Source: an uncultured Pelagibacteraceae bacterium
GTDB taxonomy: Bacteria; Pseudomonadota; Alphaproteobacteria; Pelagibacterales; Pelagibacteraceae
Length of the DNA stretch: 64,000 nucleotides
Assembly (NCBI GenBank): GCA_902576375.1
Contig: CACGUZ010000003.1
Location: forward strand, 111,657-175,656
Direction of reading: 5' to 3'
Part shown: in pieces, positions 30,911 to 39,220 of the stretch
Layout of the letters: each line of letters starts with the position of its first letter
Numbering within the stretch: position 1 is the stretch's first letter
Notes under the pieces: generated by a model
Database searches by the model: none
Told to the model about the DNA's origin: nothing
What the model saw: only the letters and a program-made list of their open reading frames with translations
Program-made: the position numbers and the translations under genes

Positions 30911-31859
30911 ACTTTGCTTTTTGAATAACAGACTGATTTGCGTCTGGGTATTGTTTTTCAACACCACTTATCATTTTACAGCCTTGATCTTTTTCTCCAA
31001 TCTGTATCATTGATACACCTAGCTTTAATAAATTAATAGGAGCTTTTTCTCCTTTTGGGTATTTTTGATAACCTTCTAAATAAGCTGAAGCAGCATCAGT
31101 ATATAATTGTCTTATTCTAAATGTTTCAGCATACCAATATTGTGCGTTACCTGCCAATTTATGATCAGGATTAGAAATTACAAATTCTCTAAATGCTCTT
31201 TCAGCAGTAGGGTAATCTCCAACTTTTAAGAAACTCGTCGCAAATTCATATTGCTCAGGCGCTGAAACATCTGGTAAAATTTTTTCTTCTGCTTGAAATG
31301 TCTCAGTAACGATTGTTGCAGTCGTTTCAACTGATTGTATTTTTTGAGTTGTATCGTTTGTAGAATTATCTTTATAAGATATTGAACCTAAATCTTGTGG
31401 TTGAGATGAGCCTGGTAAAATTTCTGTATCTGTTTCTGAACTTTTTTTTGAGGTCAAATTTATAGTTTCACCATTTGATAAAGCGGTTTCTAAATCTTGA
31501 AATCTAAGTTGATTATCTGATTGAACTTTAGAAAGTCTATTTGATAACTTATCTAACTTAAAATTTATTTCTTCAAATTTATTAGTGAGTTCCTGAAATT
31601 GATTTTCAATTTCAGATAGTTTCAACAAATGTCTTGTAAGTACATCTTCAGAGTTACTATCAACGCTTGACAAAGCTGAATTGGTATTATTGAATTCACT
31701 TGAATTTGAGTAAACAGCTTTTTCTAGAGTTTTTAAATCTTTTTTGATCAGCTCCAGTGTATCGTAAATATTATGATTATCAGCGAAAGAAGGAAAACAA
31801 ACTAATAAATTTAATAAAAAAAGAATTTTAAATTTTAATAATTCTTTAAAGTGCTTCAT
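30870..31859 (-). CDS. cpoB: Cell division coordinator CpoB (YbgF)
   Basis: Periplasmic TPR protein that links Tol-Pal constriction with peptidoglycan synthesis. The 329 residues have a Sec signal (LLKFKILFLLNLLVCFPSFA, cleavage after about 26). A coiled coil with heptad Leu/Ile follows (about 65-125), then a Ser/Thr-rich linker and C-terminal TPR repeats (about 205-320: EYEFATSFLKVGDYPTAERAF-type pattern, NAQYWYAETFRIRQLY). It is the last tol-pal cluster gene but is set off from pal by a rho-independent terminator. tilS overlaps its 3' end. Confidence 0.9.
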   Translation of the reverse strand: MKHFKELLKFKILFLLNLLVCFPSFADNHNIYDTLELIKKDLKTLEKAVYSNSSEFNNTNSALSSVDSNSEDVLTRHLLKLSEIENQFQELTNKFEEINFKLDKLSNRLSKVQSDNQLRFQDLETALSNGETINLTSKKSSETDTEILPGSSQPQDLGSISYKDNSTNDTTQKIQSVETTATIVTETFQAEEKILPDVSAPEQYEFATSFLKVGDYPTAERAFREFVISNPDHKLAGNAQYWYAETFRIRQLYTDAASAYLEGYQKYPKGEKAPINLLKLGVSMIQIGEKDQGCKMISGVEKQYPDANQSVIQKAKYESQKFECKKKNS

Positions 31860-31886
31860 TAAGTTAGGTTATGTCTAAAATAATGG

Positions 31887-31928
31887 CAAAAAAAAGACCT
31901 CTTAAATCATTTTAATTTAAGAGGTCTT
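31887..31928 (-). terminator. Rho-independent terminator after pal
   Basis: On the minus strand a perfect 14-bp stem (arms at 31915-31928 and 31894-31907, 7-nt loop) is followed at once by a run of eight T residues. This is a textbook intrinsic terminator. It lies 16 nt past the pal stop and 27 nt before the cpoB start. On the plus strand no T run follows the hairpin, so it works only in the minus direction. Confidence 0.92.
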
Positions 31929-31944
31929 AAAATTAATTAAATAT

Positions 31945-32424
31945 TTAATTTGCTTTGACTGTTACAGATCTTCTATTTTTTGACCAAGCTAATGGGTTAG
32001 ATCCAGAGTCTACTGGTCTTTCTTTACCATAACTTAAAACTGAAATTCTGTCAGAAGATATTCCGTAAGTCATCAAATAATCTTTAGCTGCATTAGCTCT
32101 TCTCTCACCTAATGCTAAGTTATATTCTCTTGTTCCTCTTTCGTCAGCATGTCCCTCTAAAACAATTGTAATTTTAGAATTCTTTCTTAACCATGCAGCT
32201 TGCTTTCTGAGAGTTTCTCTAGAAGCTGTAGTTAAAACTGACTCGTTAGTTGCAAAAAATACTCTATCAGGAACACCTGAAGCTAAGTACTCAACTGTAT
32301 CTGTTCCAGTATAAACATCACCTTGCATTTGCCCTGTAGATTTTTTTGATGTAGCACATGCAGAAAGTGCTAAACATGCAACTACTATTAAAAATCCGTT
32401 TTTTAGAATTTTGCTTAATTTCAT
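31945..32424 (-). CDS. pal: Peptidoglycan-associated lipoprotein Pal
   Basis: Outer-membrane lipoprotein that binds peptidoglycan and TolB. The 159 residues have a lipoprotein signal ending LALSAC, with the lipidated Cys at 23, and a C-terminal OmpA-like domain. That domain has the diaminopimelate-binding pattern LEGHADERGTREYNLALGERR near 104-124 (shown here as key residues His106, Asp108, Arg110, Arg123). An AAGGAG Shine-Dalgarno lies 5 nt before the ATG, stronger than most in the window. An 86-nt gap to tolB could hold a promoter of its own. A strong terminator follows. Confidence 0.96.
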   Translation of the reverse strand: MKLSKILKNGFLIVVACLALSACATSKKSTGQMQGDVYTGTDTVEYLASGVPDRVFFATNESVLTTASRETLRKQAAWLRKNSKITIVLEGHADERGTREYNLALGERRANAAKDYLMTYGISSDRISVLSYGKERPVDSGSNPLAWSKNRRSVTVKAN

Positions 32425-32510
32425 TATTACTCCTTGATCAATATTTCTTTACTCTTAGTTTTTCACAACTAATTAGATCTTTCAAGGCTAAAAATCAAGC
32501 GAATTAATTA

Positions 32511-33851
32511 TTAATTACTTAATAAAGATGACCATGATGGGTCTGATCCATCAGTTGGAGTAGGTACCTGTCTCTCATTATAGCCAGTTAAATCTATAGA
32601 CCATAATTTTGCAGAAAAACCCTTTCCTTTAGAATCTGTTTTTGTCTCCCTATAAAAAATCAGTACTCTCCCATTGGGTGACCAGGATGGAGCTTCTTGA
32701 TAAAAATTTTCAGTTAATAATCTTTCACCACTTCCATCAGTTCTCATTACGCCAATATAAAATTTTCCTTTATGTAATTTTGTAAATGCGATTAGATCTC
32801 CTCTTGGAGACCAAACTGGAGTACCATAAATCCCTTTTCCAAAAGATATTCTTTTAACGTTACTTCCATCACTCTTCATTACGTAAATTTGTTGATAACC
32901 ACTTCTGTCAGAGTTAAAAGAAATAAATTTTCCGTCAGGAGAATAAGATGGCGATGTGTCTATAGATGGATGATTTGTGATTTTTTCCACTATTCTATTC
33001 TCTAAATCCATTGTGTAAATTTCAGAATTACCATCCTTAGCAAAACTCATAATTATTTTTTTTCCATCTGGAGAAAATCTCGGCGCAAAAGTCATACCAG
33101 GAAAATCTCCTACAACTTCTTGAGTTCCTGTTTCAATGTCCAGTAAATAGACTCTTGGTAAATTTCTAAAATAAGAGAGATAAGTTACCAATTGACTTGT
33201 TGGATTAAATCTTGGGGTTAAAACAAGTTCATTTCCTAATGTTAAAAATTTATTGTTTGCACCATCCTGATCCATAATGGCTAATTTTTTTATTCTTTGA
33301 GTTTTAGGTCCCTCTTCTGCAACATAGATTATTCTAGTATCAAAATAACCTTTTTCACCAGTTAATCTTTCATAAACTTTATCTGTAATAATGTGACCAA
33401 CACGTCTCCAATTATTTGGGACAGTAGTGAATGCTAGTGCCATCATCTCTTTACCTGCAAGCACATCCCACAATCTAAATTCTACTCTTAATTTTTCTTC
33501 CACATAACTAACTTTTCCTGTTATCAATGCTTGAGCTTTAATTAAGTTCCAATCTTCAAATCTAGGCTTTAAATTTGCAATATCTGGTTTTTGTAAAAAC
33601 GCATCTTTATTTAATGGATTAAATAAACCTGAAATTTTTAAATTATTTTCTACAATTAAAGATATTTCTGAGCCGATATTTTTCTTTTTGAGAATATTCT
33701 CAAAATTTTTTCTTGATTCCTCATCAATAGATAATGGGGAAACTGCAACAGGTAGTGGGTTTAGATTACCCCTTGTTATATCAACCTCAATTAAACCAAA
33801 CGATTTTACTGGTATTAAAATTATAATTAAAGTAATTAAAAAATTTTTCAT
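32511..33851 (-). CDS. tolB: Periplasmic translocation protein TolB
   Basis: Periplasmic beta-propeller protein of the Tol-Pal system, contacting Pal and TolA. The 446 residues start with a signal peptide ([16 protein letters not shown], cleavage near 19). An N-terminal mixed domain comes next (about 20-165). The C-terminal half has WD40-like PD40 repeats, each with the pattern SPDGKxIxF or its variant ([49 protein letters not shown]). Length is normal. It follows tolA after 16 nt. Confidence 0.96.
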   Translation of the reverse strand: MKNFLITLIIILIPVKSFGLIEVDITRGNLNPLPVAVSPLSIDEESRKNFENILKKKNIGSEISLIVENNLKISGLFNPLNKDAFLQKPDIANLKPRFEDWNLIKAQALITGKVSYVEEKLRVEFRLWDVLAGKEMMALAFTTVPNNWRRVGHIITDKVYERLTGEKGYFDTRIIYVAEEGPKTQRIKKLAIMDQDGANNKFLTLGNELVLTPRFNPTSQLVTYLSYFRNLPRVYLLDIETGTQEVVGDFPGMTFAPRFSPDGKKIIMSFAKDGNSEIYTMDLENRIVEKITNHPSIDTSPSYSPDGKFISFNSDRSGYQQIYVMKSDGSNVKRISFGKGIYGTPVWSPRGDLIAFTKLHKGKFYIGVMRTDGSGERLLTENFYQEAPSWSPNGRVLIFYRETKTDSKGKGFSAKLWSIDLTGYNERQVPTPTDGSDPSWSSLLSN

Positions 33852-33867
33852 TTTTTTATAGATTATA

Positions 33868-34677
33868 TTAACCTTCTAGCATTTCTCTTGCATCAAAATT
33901 TAACTGCAATTCCTTCCATCTTTCATAACCAGTGCTAGGAACTCTTAAAGGCTGACACAATTTAATAGCTCTTAAAGCACTTTCTGCTAATACTTTATAA
34001 AATCCTTGTCCTGGCTTATTCATTCTAGCATGATCTAAAATTTCTGACTTAATTATTGACCCATCTGGTTTTAATTCAAGTTTAATTCTGACAAGTAAAT
34101 TTTCATTATATGGTAGTCCAAGTGGAATACTCCAACAACCAAAAATTTGTGCTTTTAATGCATCTTCCTCACTTAATGATAGACCTGTATTCTCAAAATT
34201 TTTATTTTGGTCTTGGCTTAAATCTGGATTTTTCTTTAAAGTCTCTGCTTTGCTCTCTTTAGATTTATCAATCAAAGCAGCAATATTATTTGGATCAAAT
34301 AATTCCTCCTTTTCAAATTCAGAAACTTGCTTTACTTCATTATCAACTTTTTCAGGATTTTGTTTATCCTCTTTTATTTTTTCAACTTTCTTTACTTTGT
34401 CCTCTGGCATTGGGACAGCATCGGGCTTGATTTTCTTAACTTTTTTAGGTGGAGCTTGTTCTGATACTAATTTTTTTTCTTTTTCTTTTACTTTTTCAAT
34501 TATTTTTTTTGCTTTGGGTGCAAATGGAATATTTGTTTTTTCAGTTATTTGAATTAATTCTACTGAAACGATTGGAGGAAGATCAATTGGTTTTTTTGCT
34601 AAAAAAGGAAGACTCATTGCTGTTAAAAAAATAACAAATAGGTGTAAAACAGATGAAATTACAATACTCCTATTCAC
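33868..34677 (-). CDS. tolA: Tol-Pal protein TolA
   Basis: Inner-membrane protein that spans the periplasm and transmits energy from TolQR to the outer membrane. The 269 residues have one N-terminal membrane segment (about 5-25), a long Lys/Glu/Pro-rich middle (about 55-165) and a C-terminal domain with [10 protein letters not shown] near 182-191. That domain has the TonB/TolA-like pattern [11 protein letters not shown]...[14 protein letters not shown]. Sequence is poorly conserved in this family; the position between tolR and tolB supports the call. Confidence 0.9.
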   Translation of the reverse strand: MNRSIVISSVLHLFVIFLTAMSLPFLAKKPIDLPPIVSVELIQITEKTNIPFAPKAKKIIEKVKEKEKKLVSEQAPPKKVKKIKPDAVPMPEDKVKKVEKIKEDKQNPEKVDNEVKQVSEFEKEELFDPNNIAALIDKSKESKAETLKKNPDLSQDQNKNFENTGLSLSEEDALKAQIFGCWSIPLGLPYNENLLVRIKLELKPDGSIIKSEILDHARMNKPGQGFYKVLAESALRAIKLCQPLRVPSTGYERWKELQLNFDAREMLEG

Positions 34678-34684
34678 AAAAAAA

Positions 34685-35101
34685 TTACCTTTCTTTGTAT
34701 GGTTCTGAAATTAAAGCTACTTTTGTAAATCCTGAACCTGAGAGTAACCCCATAATTTCAAGGACTCTACCGTAATTTATAGTTTTATCCCCTCTTACAT
34801 AAATTCTTGTATCAGTCCGATTTTTTGAGACTGCTAAAACTTTTGCAATTATTTTTTCATATTCAACTTTTGACTCTTGAATAAAAATTTCACCTTTTGA
34901 ATTTATAGTTAAAGTTAGAGGCTCTTGCTCTTCCGGTAGCGAATCAGCTGAACTTTCTGGTAAATCAACCTGAACTCCTACTGTTAATAAAGGTGCAGTT
35001 ACCATGAAAATAATTAATAGGACCAACATTACATCTACAAATGGTGTAACATTTATTTCACTCATTGGTTCTTTTGATGAGCGATTAAACTTAAATGCCA
35101 T
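34685..35101 (-). CDS. tolR: TolR (ExbD-family) protein
   Basis: Inner-membrane partner of TolQ in the proton-driven Tol motor. The 138 residues have the diagnostic N-terminus SEINVTPFVDVMLVLLIIF (14-32), which includes the proton-carrying Asp23 in the single membrane helix. The periplasmic domain contains the pattern IYVRGDKTINYGRVLEIM near 99-116. It begins 1 nt after tolQ and runs into tolA after 7 nt. Confidence 0.95.
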   Translation of the reverse strand: MAFKFNRSSKEPMSEINVTPFVDVMLVLLIIFMVTAPLLTVGVQVDLPESSADSLPEEQEPLTLTINSKGEIFIQESKVEYEKIIAKVLAVSKNRTDTRIYVRGDKTINYGRVLEIMGLLSGSGFTKVALISEPYKER

Positions 35102-35102
35102 T

Positions 35103-35777
35103 CTAGATAATAGTTAAAAATCTTTTAGAAAAGTTTTCTAGCTTTTGCGAATATTTCAAAGAGTCATTGTTAAATTTATTGTATGCGATTACCGCGGGAA
35201 TAGCTGCCAATAAACCTAATGCAGTAGCAAAAAGAGCTTCTGCAATTCCAGGTGCTACAATTGCTAAACTTGTATTCCTTGAAATTGCAATAGATTGAAA
35301 AGAATTCATTATACCCCAAACAGTCCCGAATAATCCTATAAAGGGTGCTGTTGATCCAACAGTTGCTAAAAAGGTAAATCCTTTTGTAATTTTAGACATT
35401 TGTTTTTCTATCCCAGTTTCTAACATTGAAGTCATTCTAGCATTCAAATCTGTTTTAGATCTTCTTTTAAGAAGATTTTGCATAGCGTCTTTAAAAATAA
35501 GTGCCATTGGGTCATTTATATTTCCCGGAAGATTGTTGTAAAAAGACTCTGCAGATTTTGAATTCCAAAACTTAGCTTCGAATTCTTCTGAACTTTGATT
35601 TATTTTTTTAAATAATTTAAATTTTTCAAAGATTACCGCCCATGAATAAACTGAACATGCAATTAGAATAATAATGACTGATTTTACAATTATGTCAGCT
35701 CTTATAAATAAGTTCATAAGCGAAAAATCAGCGCTTGATGCAAGTCCTACTGCTTGGGATGAAATATCAGCTTCCAT
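35103..35777 (-). CDS. tolQ: TolQ (ExbB/MotA-family) protein
   Basis: Proton-channel subunit of the Tol-Pal system. The 224 residues show three membrane segments (about 30-48, 128-152 and 165-190). The conserved block runs AFLATVGSTAPFIGLFGTVWGIM, seen here as LATVGSTAPFIGLFGTVWGI near 131-150, followed by IAEALFATALGLLAAIPAVIAYN near 180-202. The ybgC thioesterase gene that often precedes tolQ is absent; ruvC is 52 nt upstream instead. Confidence 0.95.
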   Translation of the reverse strand: MEADISSQAVGLASSADFSLMNLFIRADIIVKSVIIILIACSVYSWAVIFEKFKLFKKINQSSEEFEAKFWNSKSAESFYNNLPGNINDPMALIFKDAMQNLLKRRSKTDLNARMTSMLETGIEKQMSKITKGFTFLATVGSTAPFIGLFGTVWGIMNSFQSIAISRNTSLAIVAPGIAEALFATALGLLAAIPAVIAYNKFNNDSLKYSQKLENFSKRFLTII

Positions 35778-35829
35778 AAGATCTTCTCACACTTAAATGT
35801 GTCATGAATTTGACTTGAAAAGTTAAAGA

Positions 35830-36321
35830 TTAATCCTCTTTTTGGTGAGTTTCATAGTAAAAACTCGCAATTAGAATAGCATCAGCTTTGTTAGAGTCTT
35901 TTTTTTTTGAAAGTTGTGTTGAGAAATAAGGAAATATTTCAATTGCTCTTGTTCTACTAGCATCTTTTTGAGAATTAATTAAATTAAAATATTTTTTCCA
36001 TTTAGCTGGTCTTACAAAAAACATTGGTAATTGCATTGCAGAACATATCCCTTTTAAAATCCCAAAAGACTGACCAAAATTAAACATACTAGTTACGCCT
36101 TGTCCTGGCATTGCAGAAACTTGTTCTATCACAACTCTAATTTCATCCTCTTTTTTATTAATTCTTTTTAAAAATTCGTTATAAATTTGGGCACCATTAA
36201 CTTGTTTTTTATTTTTTTTACCCTCTGTCATTACTGGCATTTCAATTACTTCAAGAATTCTTCCATCTTTAAAAAAACAAATTGAGCCCGAAATACCTGG
36301 ATCTATACCAATTATAAGCAT
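35830..36321 (-). CDS. ruvC: Holliday junction endonuclease RuvC
   Basis: Resolves Holliday junctions together with RuvAB. The 163 residues start with LIIGIDPGISGS (2-13), giving catalytic Asp7, then VVIEQVSAMPGQGV (63-76; Glu66) and the C-terminal acidic pair near Asp142 and Asp147 (KKDSNKADAILIA). The yebC-ruvC order is widespread, but ruvA and ruvB are not here. Nine nt separate it from yebC. Confidence 0.94.
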   Translation of the reverse strand: MLIIGIDPGISGSICFFKDGRILEVIEMPVMTEGKKNKKQVNGAQIYNEFLKRINKKEDEIRVVIEQVSAMPGQGVTSMFNFGQSFGILKGICSAMQLPMFFVRPAKWKKYFNLINSQKDASRTRAIEIFPYFSTQLSKKKDSNKADAILIASFYYETHQKED

Positions 36322-36330
36322 ATTCTATAT

Positions 36331-37053
36331 TTAGTTTAAAAATTTAGCATTTGAATAAATATTTTGCACGTCATCATCATCTTCCAATATTTCAAAAAAA
36401 CTAATTAGCTCCTTTTTTTTTTCCTCTGAAATTTCAACTGCGTTTAGAGGCACCCACTCTATTCCTGTCGAAATAAAATTACTTATTTTTTTCTCCAGCT
36501 CTTTTTTAACATTGTAAATATCATTTATTGAACACTGTATCTCATGAAATTCTTTATCCGATTTACACTCATTTGCACCAGACTCAATTGCAAGTTCTAA
36601 TATATCTTCATCCGAAATTTCATTTTTATCAATTTTAATTACTCCTAATTGAGAAAAATTATGTGATGCTGAACCTTGAGTTCCCAAACTTCCTCCTGAT
36701 TTTTGAAAAATTGTTCTTATATTCGAGGCGGTTCTATTTTTATTATCTGTTAAAGTCTCAACTATAACAGCGACTCTATCAGGACCAAAACCTTCATATC
36801 TCAAATTTTCAAAATTTGACTGATTGCTAATTGAGGACTTATCTATAGCTCTCGCTATATTGTCTTTAGGCATATTTGCAGACCTTGCAGCTTGCACAGC
36901 AGAACGTAATCTCGGGTTCATAGCTGGATCTTTGTCACCTAACTTAGCTGCAACGGTAATCTCTTTAGATAGCTTAGAAAAGATTTTCGATCTTTGTTTA
37001 TCGGCTTTACCTTTTTTGTGTTTAATACCTGCCCAATGAGAATGTCCTGCCAT
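36331..37053 (-). CDS. yebC: YebC/PmpR-family protein
   Basis: Conserved bacterial YebC/TACO1-family protein, implicated in translation of difficult (for example proline-rich) stretches and in transcriptional control. The 240 residues have the signature start MAGHSHWAGIKHKKGKADK and RSKIFSKLSKEITVAAK. The middle has EGFGPDRVAVIVETLTDNKNRT near 85-106 (in two blocks) and the family GTEWVPLN-type ending (STGIEWVPLN). Length is normal. Confidence 0.95.
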   Translation of the reverse strand: MAGHSHWAGIKHKKGKADKQRSKIFSKLSKEITVAAKLGDKDPAMNPRLRSAVQAARSANMPKDNIARAIDKSSISNQSNFENLRYEGFGPDRVAVIVETLTDNKNRTASNIRTIFQKSGGSLGTQGSASHNFSQLGVIKIDKNEISDEDILELAIESGANECKSDKEFHEIQCSINDIYNVKKELEKKISNFISTGIEWVPLNAVEISEEKKKELISFFEILEDDDDVQNIYSNAKFLN

Positions 37054-37059
37054 AAAAAA

Positions 37060-37863
37060 TTAAGTATTTTTTAAAAGACCTCCAAATATATAACTATCGA
37101 TACTATCTGCTAAGCCAGTTTCTAAATTACAATTTACTATAACTCCACTCAATGAAGCTTCTCCATCAGCTGGGAAATGTTTAATTGAGTCCTTTTTCAT
37201 GAATCTATTAATAGAATTATCTTTATTCATACCAATAACTGAGTCATAATCTCCACACATTCCCGCGTCTGTTTGATAAGCAGTGCCATTTTTTAAAATT
37301 CTTGCATCATTAGTAGGTATGTGTGTATGAGTTCCAATAACGAGTGTTGCTTTTCCATCAAAATAATGACCTATAGCATTTTTTTCACTGGTTATTTCTC
37401 CATGGAAATCAACAATTAGAAAATCATAATCTTTTTTTAAATTATATTTTTCTAAAAAATCTTTTGAAATTTTAAAAACATCATCACATTTTTTCATAAA
37501 AACATTTCCCATTAAATTTAAAACTCCAACCTTGTAATTTTTTTTTGATTTATAAATCTCAAATCCTCTACCAGGAGCAGGTTCAAATAAATTTTTGGGT
37601 CTTAATAATCTATTCTCCTTATCAATAAAATTCATTATGTCTTTTTGATCCCAAACATGGTTTCCAGTTGTAATAACATCAACTCCATTTTCAAAGAAAT
37701 TTTGACAAATTTCTTTTGTTAAACCAATGCCAGTATCATCTGCATTCTCAGCATTAATAATTACAAAATCGATATTATTTTTTTGAATCTGTTCTAATAA
37801 ATCATTAGTTATCTTTCTACATCCTGATAATCCAACAACATCACCTAAAAATAAAATTTTCAT
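37060..37863 (-). CDS. YmdB-family metallophosphoesterase
   Basis: Dinuclear-metal phosphoesterase of the YmdB family; the Bacillus member cleaves 2',3'-cAMP. The 267 residues show LFLGDVVGLSGCR (4-16), NAENADDTGIG near 37-47, TTGNHVWDQKD near 65-75, DFHGEITSEKNAIG near 150-163 and THTHIPTNDARIL near 177-189. These give the full set of Asp/Asn/His ligands. It sits between yebC and 5-FCL with 6-nt gaps on both sides, a frequent alphaproteobacterial grouping. The native substrate here is unknown. Confidence 0.92.
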   Translation of the reverse strand: MKILFLGDVVGLSGCRKITNDLLEQIQKNNIDFVIINAENADDTGIGLTKEICQNFFENGVDVITTGNHVWDQKDIMNFIDKENRLLRPKNLFEPAPGRGFEIYKSKKNYKVGVLNLMGNVFMKKCDDVFKISKDFLEKYNLKKDYDFLIVDFHGEITSEKNAIGHYFDGKATLVIGTHTHIPTNDARILKNGTAYQTDAGMCGDYDSVIGMNKDNSINRFMKKDSIKHFPADGEASLSGVIVNCNLETGLADSIDSYIFGGLLKNT

Positions 37864-37869
37864 AAAAAA

Positions 37870-38403
37870 TTATCCATTTGTTATAATAAAATCTAACCCA
37901 ACATCATAACTATTTGTTGGTATTTTTTTTACTTTTTGAAAAGAGTAGGCAAATCCAATTGTAAGAACTTTTTTTCGTTTTCTAACTTTCTTAATATACC
38001 TATCATAAAATCCTCCGCCGTAGCCAATCCTGTAAAAATTTTTATCAAACGCTACAATAGGCACTAACAAAACATCTGGATATTTTACCATTTTTGAAAT
38101 TGGTTCTGGTATTCCAAATTTATTTATAGCCAAAGGATCATTTGTTGACCATTGGTAAAAGCTCATTTGTGAATTTTTCTTTATTCTGGGTAATGTTATA
38201 ATAAATTTTCTTTTTTCAAATTTTTCTAAGATTTGCAAAATATCTAATTCATAATTATATGGGTAATAACCACCAATAATCTTACCTAAGACCTTTTTTC
38301 TTTCTAAAATATTCAATATTAAATCAAAATTAAAAATAAATTTTTTAATCTTTTTTTGTTTTCTAATCTTAAGGATTTTTTTTCTAATTTGAGATTTATT
38401 CAC
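37870..38403 (-). CDS. 5-formyltetrahydrofolate cyclo-ligase
   Basis: Returns 5-formyl-THF to the active folate pool as 5,10-methenyl-THF, using ATP. The 177-residue protein has KSQIRKKILKIRK at the N-terminus (ATP-binding lysines and arginine), PRIKKNSQMSFYQW near 76-89, LLVPIVAFDKNFYRIGYGGG near 111-130 and FYDRYIKK after it. It overlaps nothing but is 6 nt from zapA. The 6S RNA gene that often sits between zapA and this gene in proteobacteria cannot fit here. Confidence 0.92.
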   Translation of the reverse strand: MNKSQIRKKILKIRKQKKIKKFIFNFDLILNILERKKVLGKIIGGYYPYNYELDILQILEKFEKRKFIITLPRIKKNSQMSFYQWSTNDPLAINKFGIPEPISKMVKYPDVLLVPIVAFDKNFYRIGYGGGFYDRYIKKVRKRKKVLTIGFAYSFQKVKKIPTNSYDVGLDFIITNG

Positions 38404-38409
38404 AAAGTT

Positions 38410-38856
38410 CTATTGAGATATTTTATCTATATTTGCTTTTTCAACAAAATTTGAAATTTCATCAGCAGCTGCATCAATTAACTTTTCATAATGTTTTTGA
38501 TTCTGCACAATTTCATCTTTTAATTCTACTTGATTTTTACTCAAATTTTTAATTTCTTCCTCTTTTCTATCTTTATATTCATAAACTAATGATTTTAACT
38601 CTCTAAATTTATTTGAGAGCTCTTTTAATTCTGTTTTTTTCTGCTCAACTTTTTTTTTTGTTTCATGGTATTCATCCATTACTTTTACTGCAGTAATCAA
38701 TAAAAGTTTATTTTCACCAATATTTCCTAAATCATTTTTTAAATCATTAAACTTTTGATTGATTTGTATTAATAATTCTTCAAGATGTTCTTCTTGTCCA
38801 TCGTCACATGATAATAAAAACTCTTTGCCATTGAATTTTATAGTTACGTTTGCCAT
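38410..38856 (-). CDS. zapA: Cell division protein ZapA
   Basis: FtsZ-ring stabiliser. The 148 residues start with the ZapA head domain (VTIKFNGKEFLLSCDDGQEEHLEELL, blocks at 4-29) and contain LLLITAVKVMDEYHE near 51-65. A long coiled coil (about 65-130) follows. The 5' end overlaps by 13 nt the coiled-coil gene upstream, so the two are translated from one message. It is longer than the E. coli protein because of the extended coil. Confidence 0.88.
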   Translation of the reverse strand: MANVTIKFNGKEFLLSCDDGQEEHLEELLIQINQKFNDLKNDLGNIGENKLLLITAVKVMDEYHETKKKVEQKKTELKELSNKFRELKSLVYEYKDRKEEEIKNLSKNQVELKDEIVQNQKHYEKLIDAAADEISNFVEKANIDKISQ

Positions 38857-39167
38857 TTATCGATTTCATCCATTAAAGTATTGGTTTCTTGATTTAATTC
38901 ATCTATTTTTTCTGAAAATTCTAATCTTTTTTTTTCTTCAATTTTTTCTCTATTTTGCAATTCTTCTAACTTTCTCGATAAATTTTCATGCTCATCTACT
39001 AAAGTTTGGTATTTTTTCTCTATTTCAGATTTTTCAATTTCTAATTGATTTTTTTGTTCTCCAAGAATTTCAATATTTTTTTTTATGTCTGGATTTTCTA
39101 GGTTTAAATTTTTTAGTTTCGTTAATGCTAAATTTAGCTTTTTTTCTTTTTCAAGAATAGAATTCAT
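38844..39167 (-). CDS. Coiled-coil protein, candidate ZapA partner (ZauP-like)
   Basis: A 107-residue protein that is almost entirely heptad coiled coil, rich in Lys, Glu and Leu, with no cysteine, signal or membrane segment. Its gene precedes zapA and overlaps it by 13 nt. In Caulobacter a small coiled-coil protein, ZauP, is encoded beside zapA and is needed for ZapA to reach the Z-ring; that is the best parallel. The call is by position and type of sequence only, since coiled coils give little direct homology. It is divergent from tkt with 53 nt between starts. Confidence 0.6.
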   Translation of the reverse strand: MNSILEKEKKLNLALTKLKNLNLENPDIKKNIEILGEQKNQLEIEKSEIEKKYQTLVDEHENLSRKLEELQNREKIEEKKRLEFSEKIDELNQETNTLMDEIDKWQT

Positions 39168-39220
39168 ATATATATGTTTATATTATTAAATAGAATCTTC
39201 TAAGTCTAGACAGGATAAAT

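Noticed and set aside
30911..30967. Longer tilS form from the ATG at 30967
   Set aside because: It would deepen the overlap with cpoB from 41 to 98 nt and adds residues that look like a frame-shifted reading of cpoB.
38404..38409. Possible 6S RNA between zapA and the 5-FCL gene, its usual proteobacterial home
   Set aside because: Only 6 nt separate the two genes, so no RNA gene fits.
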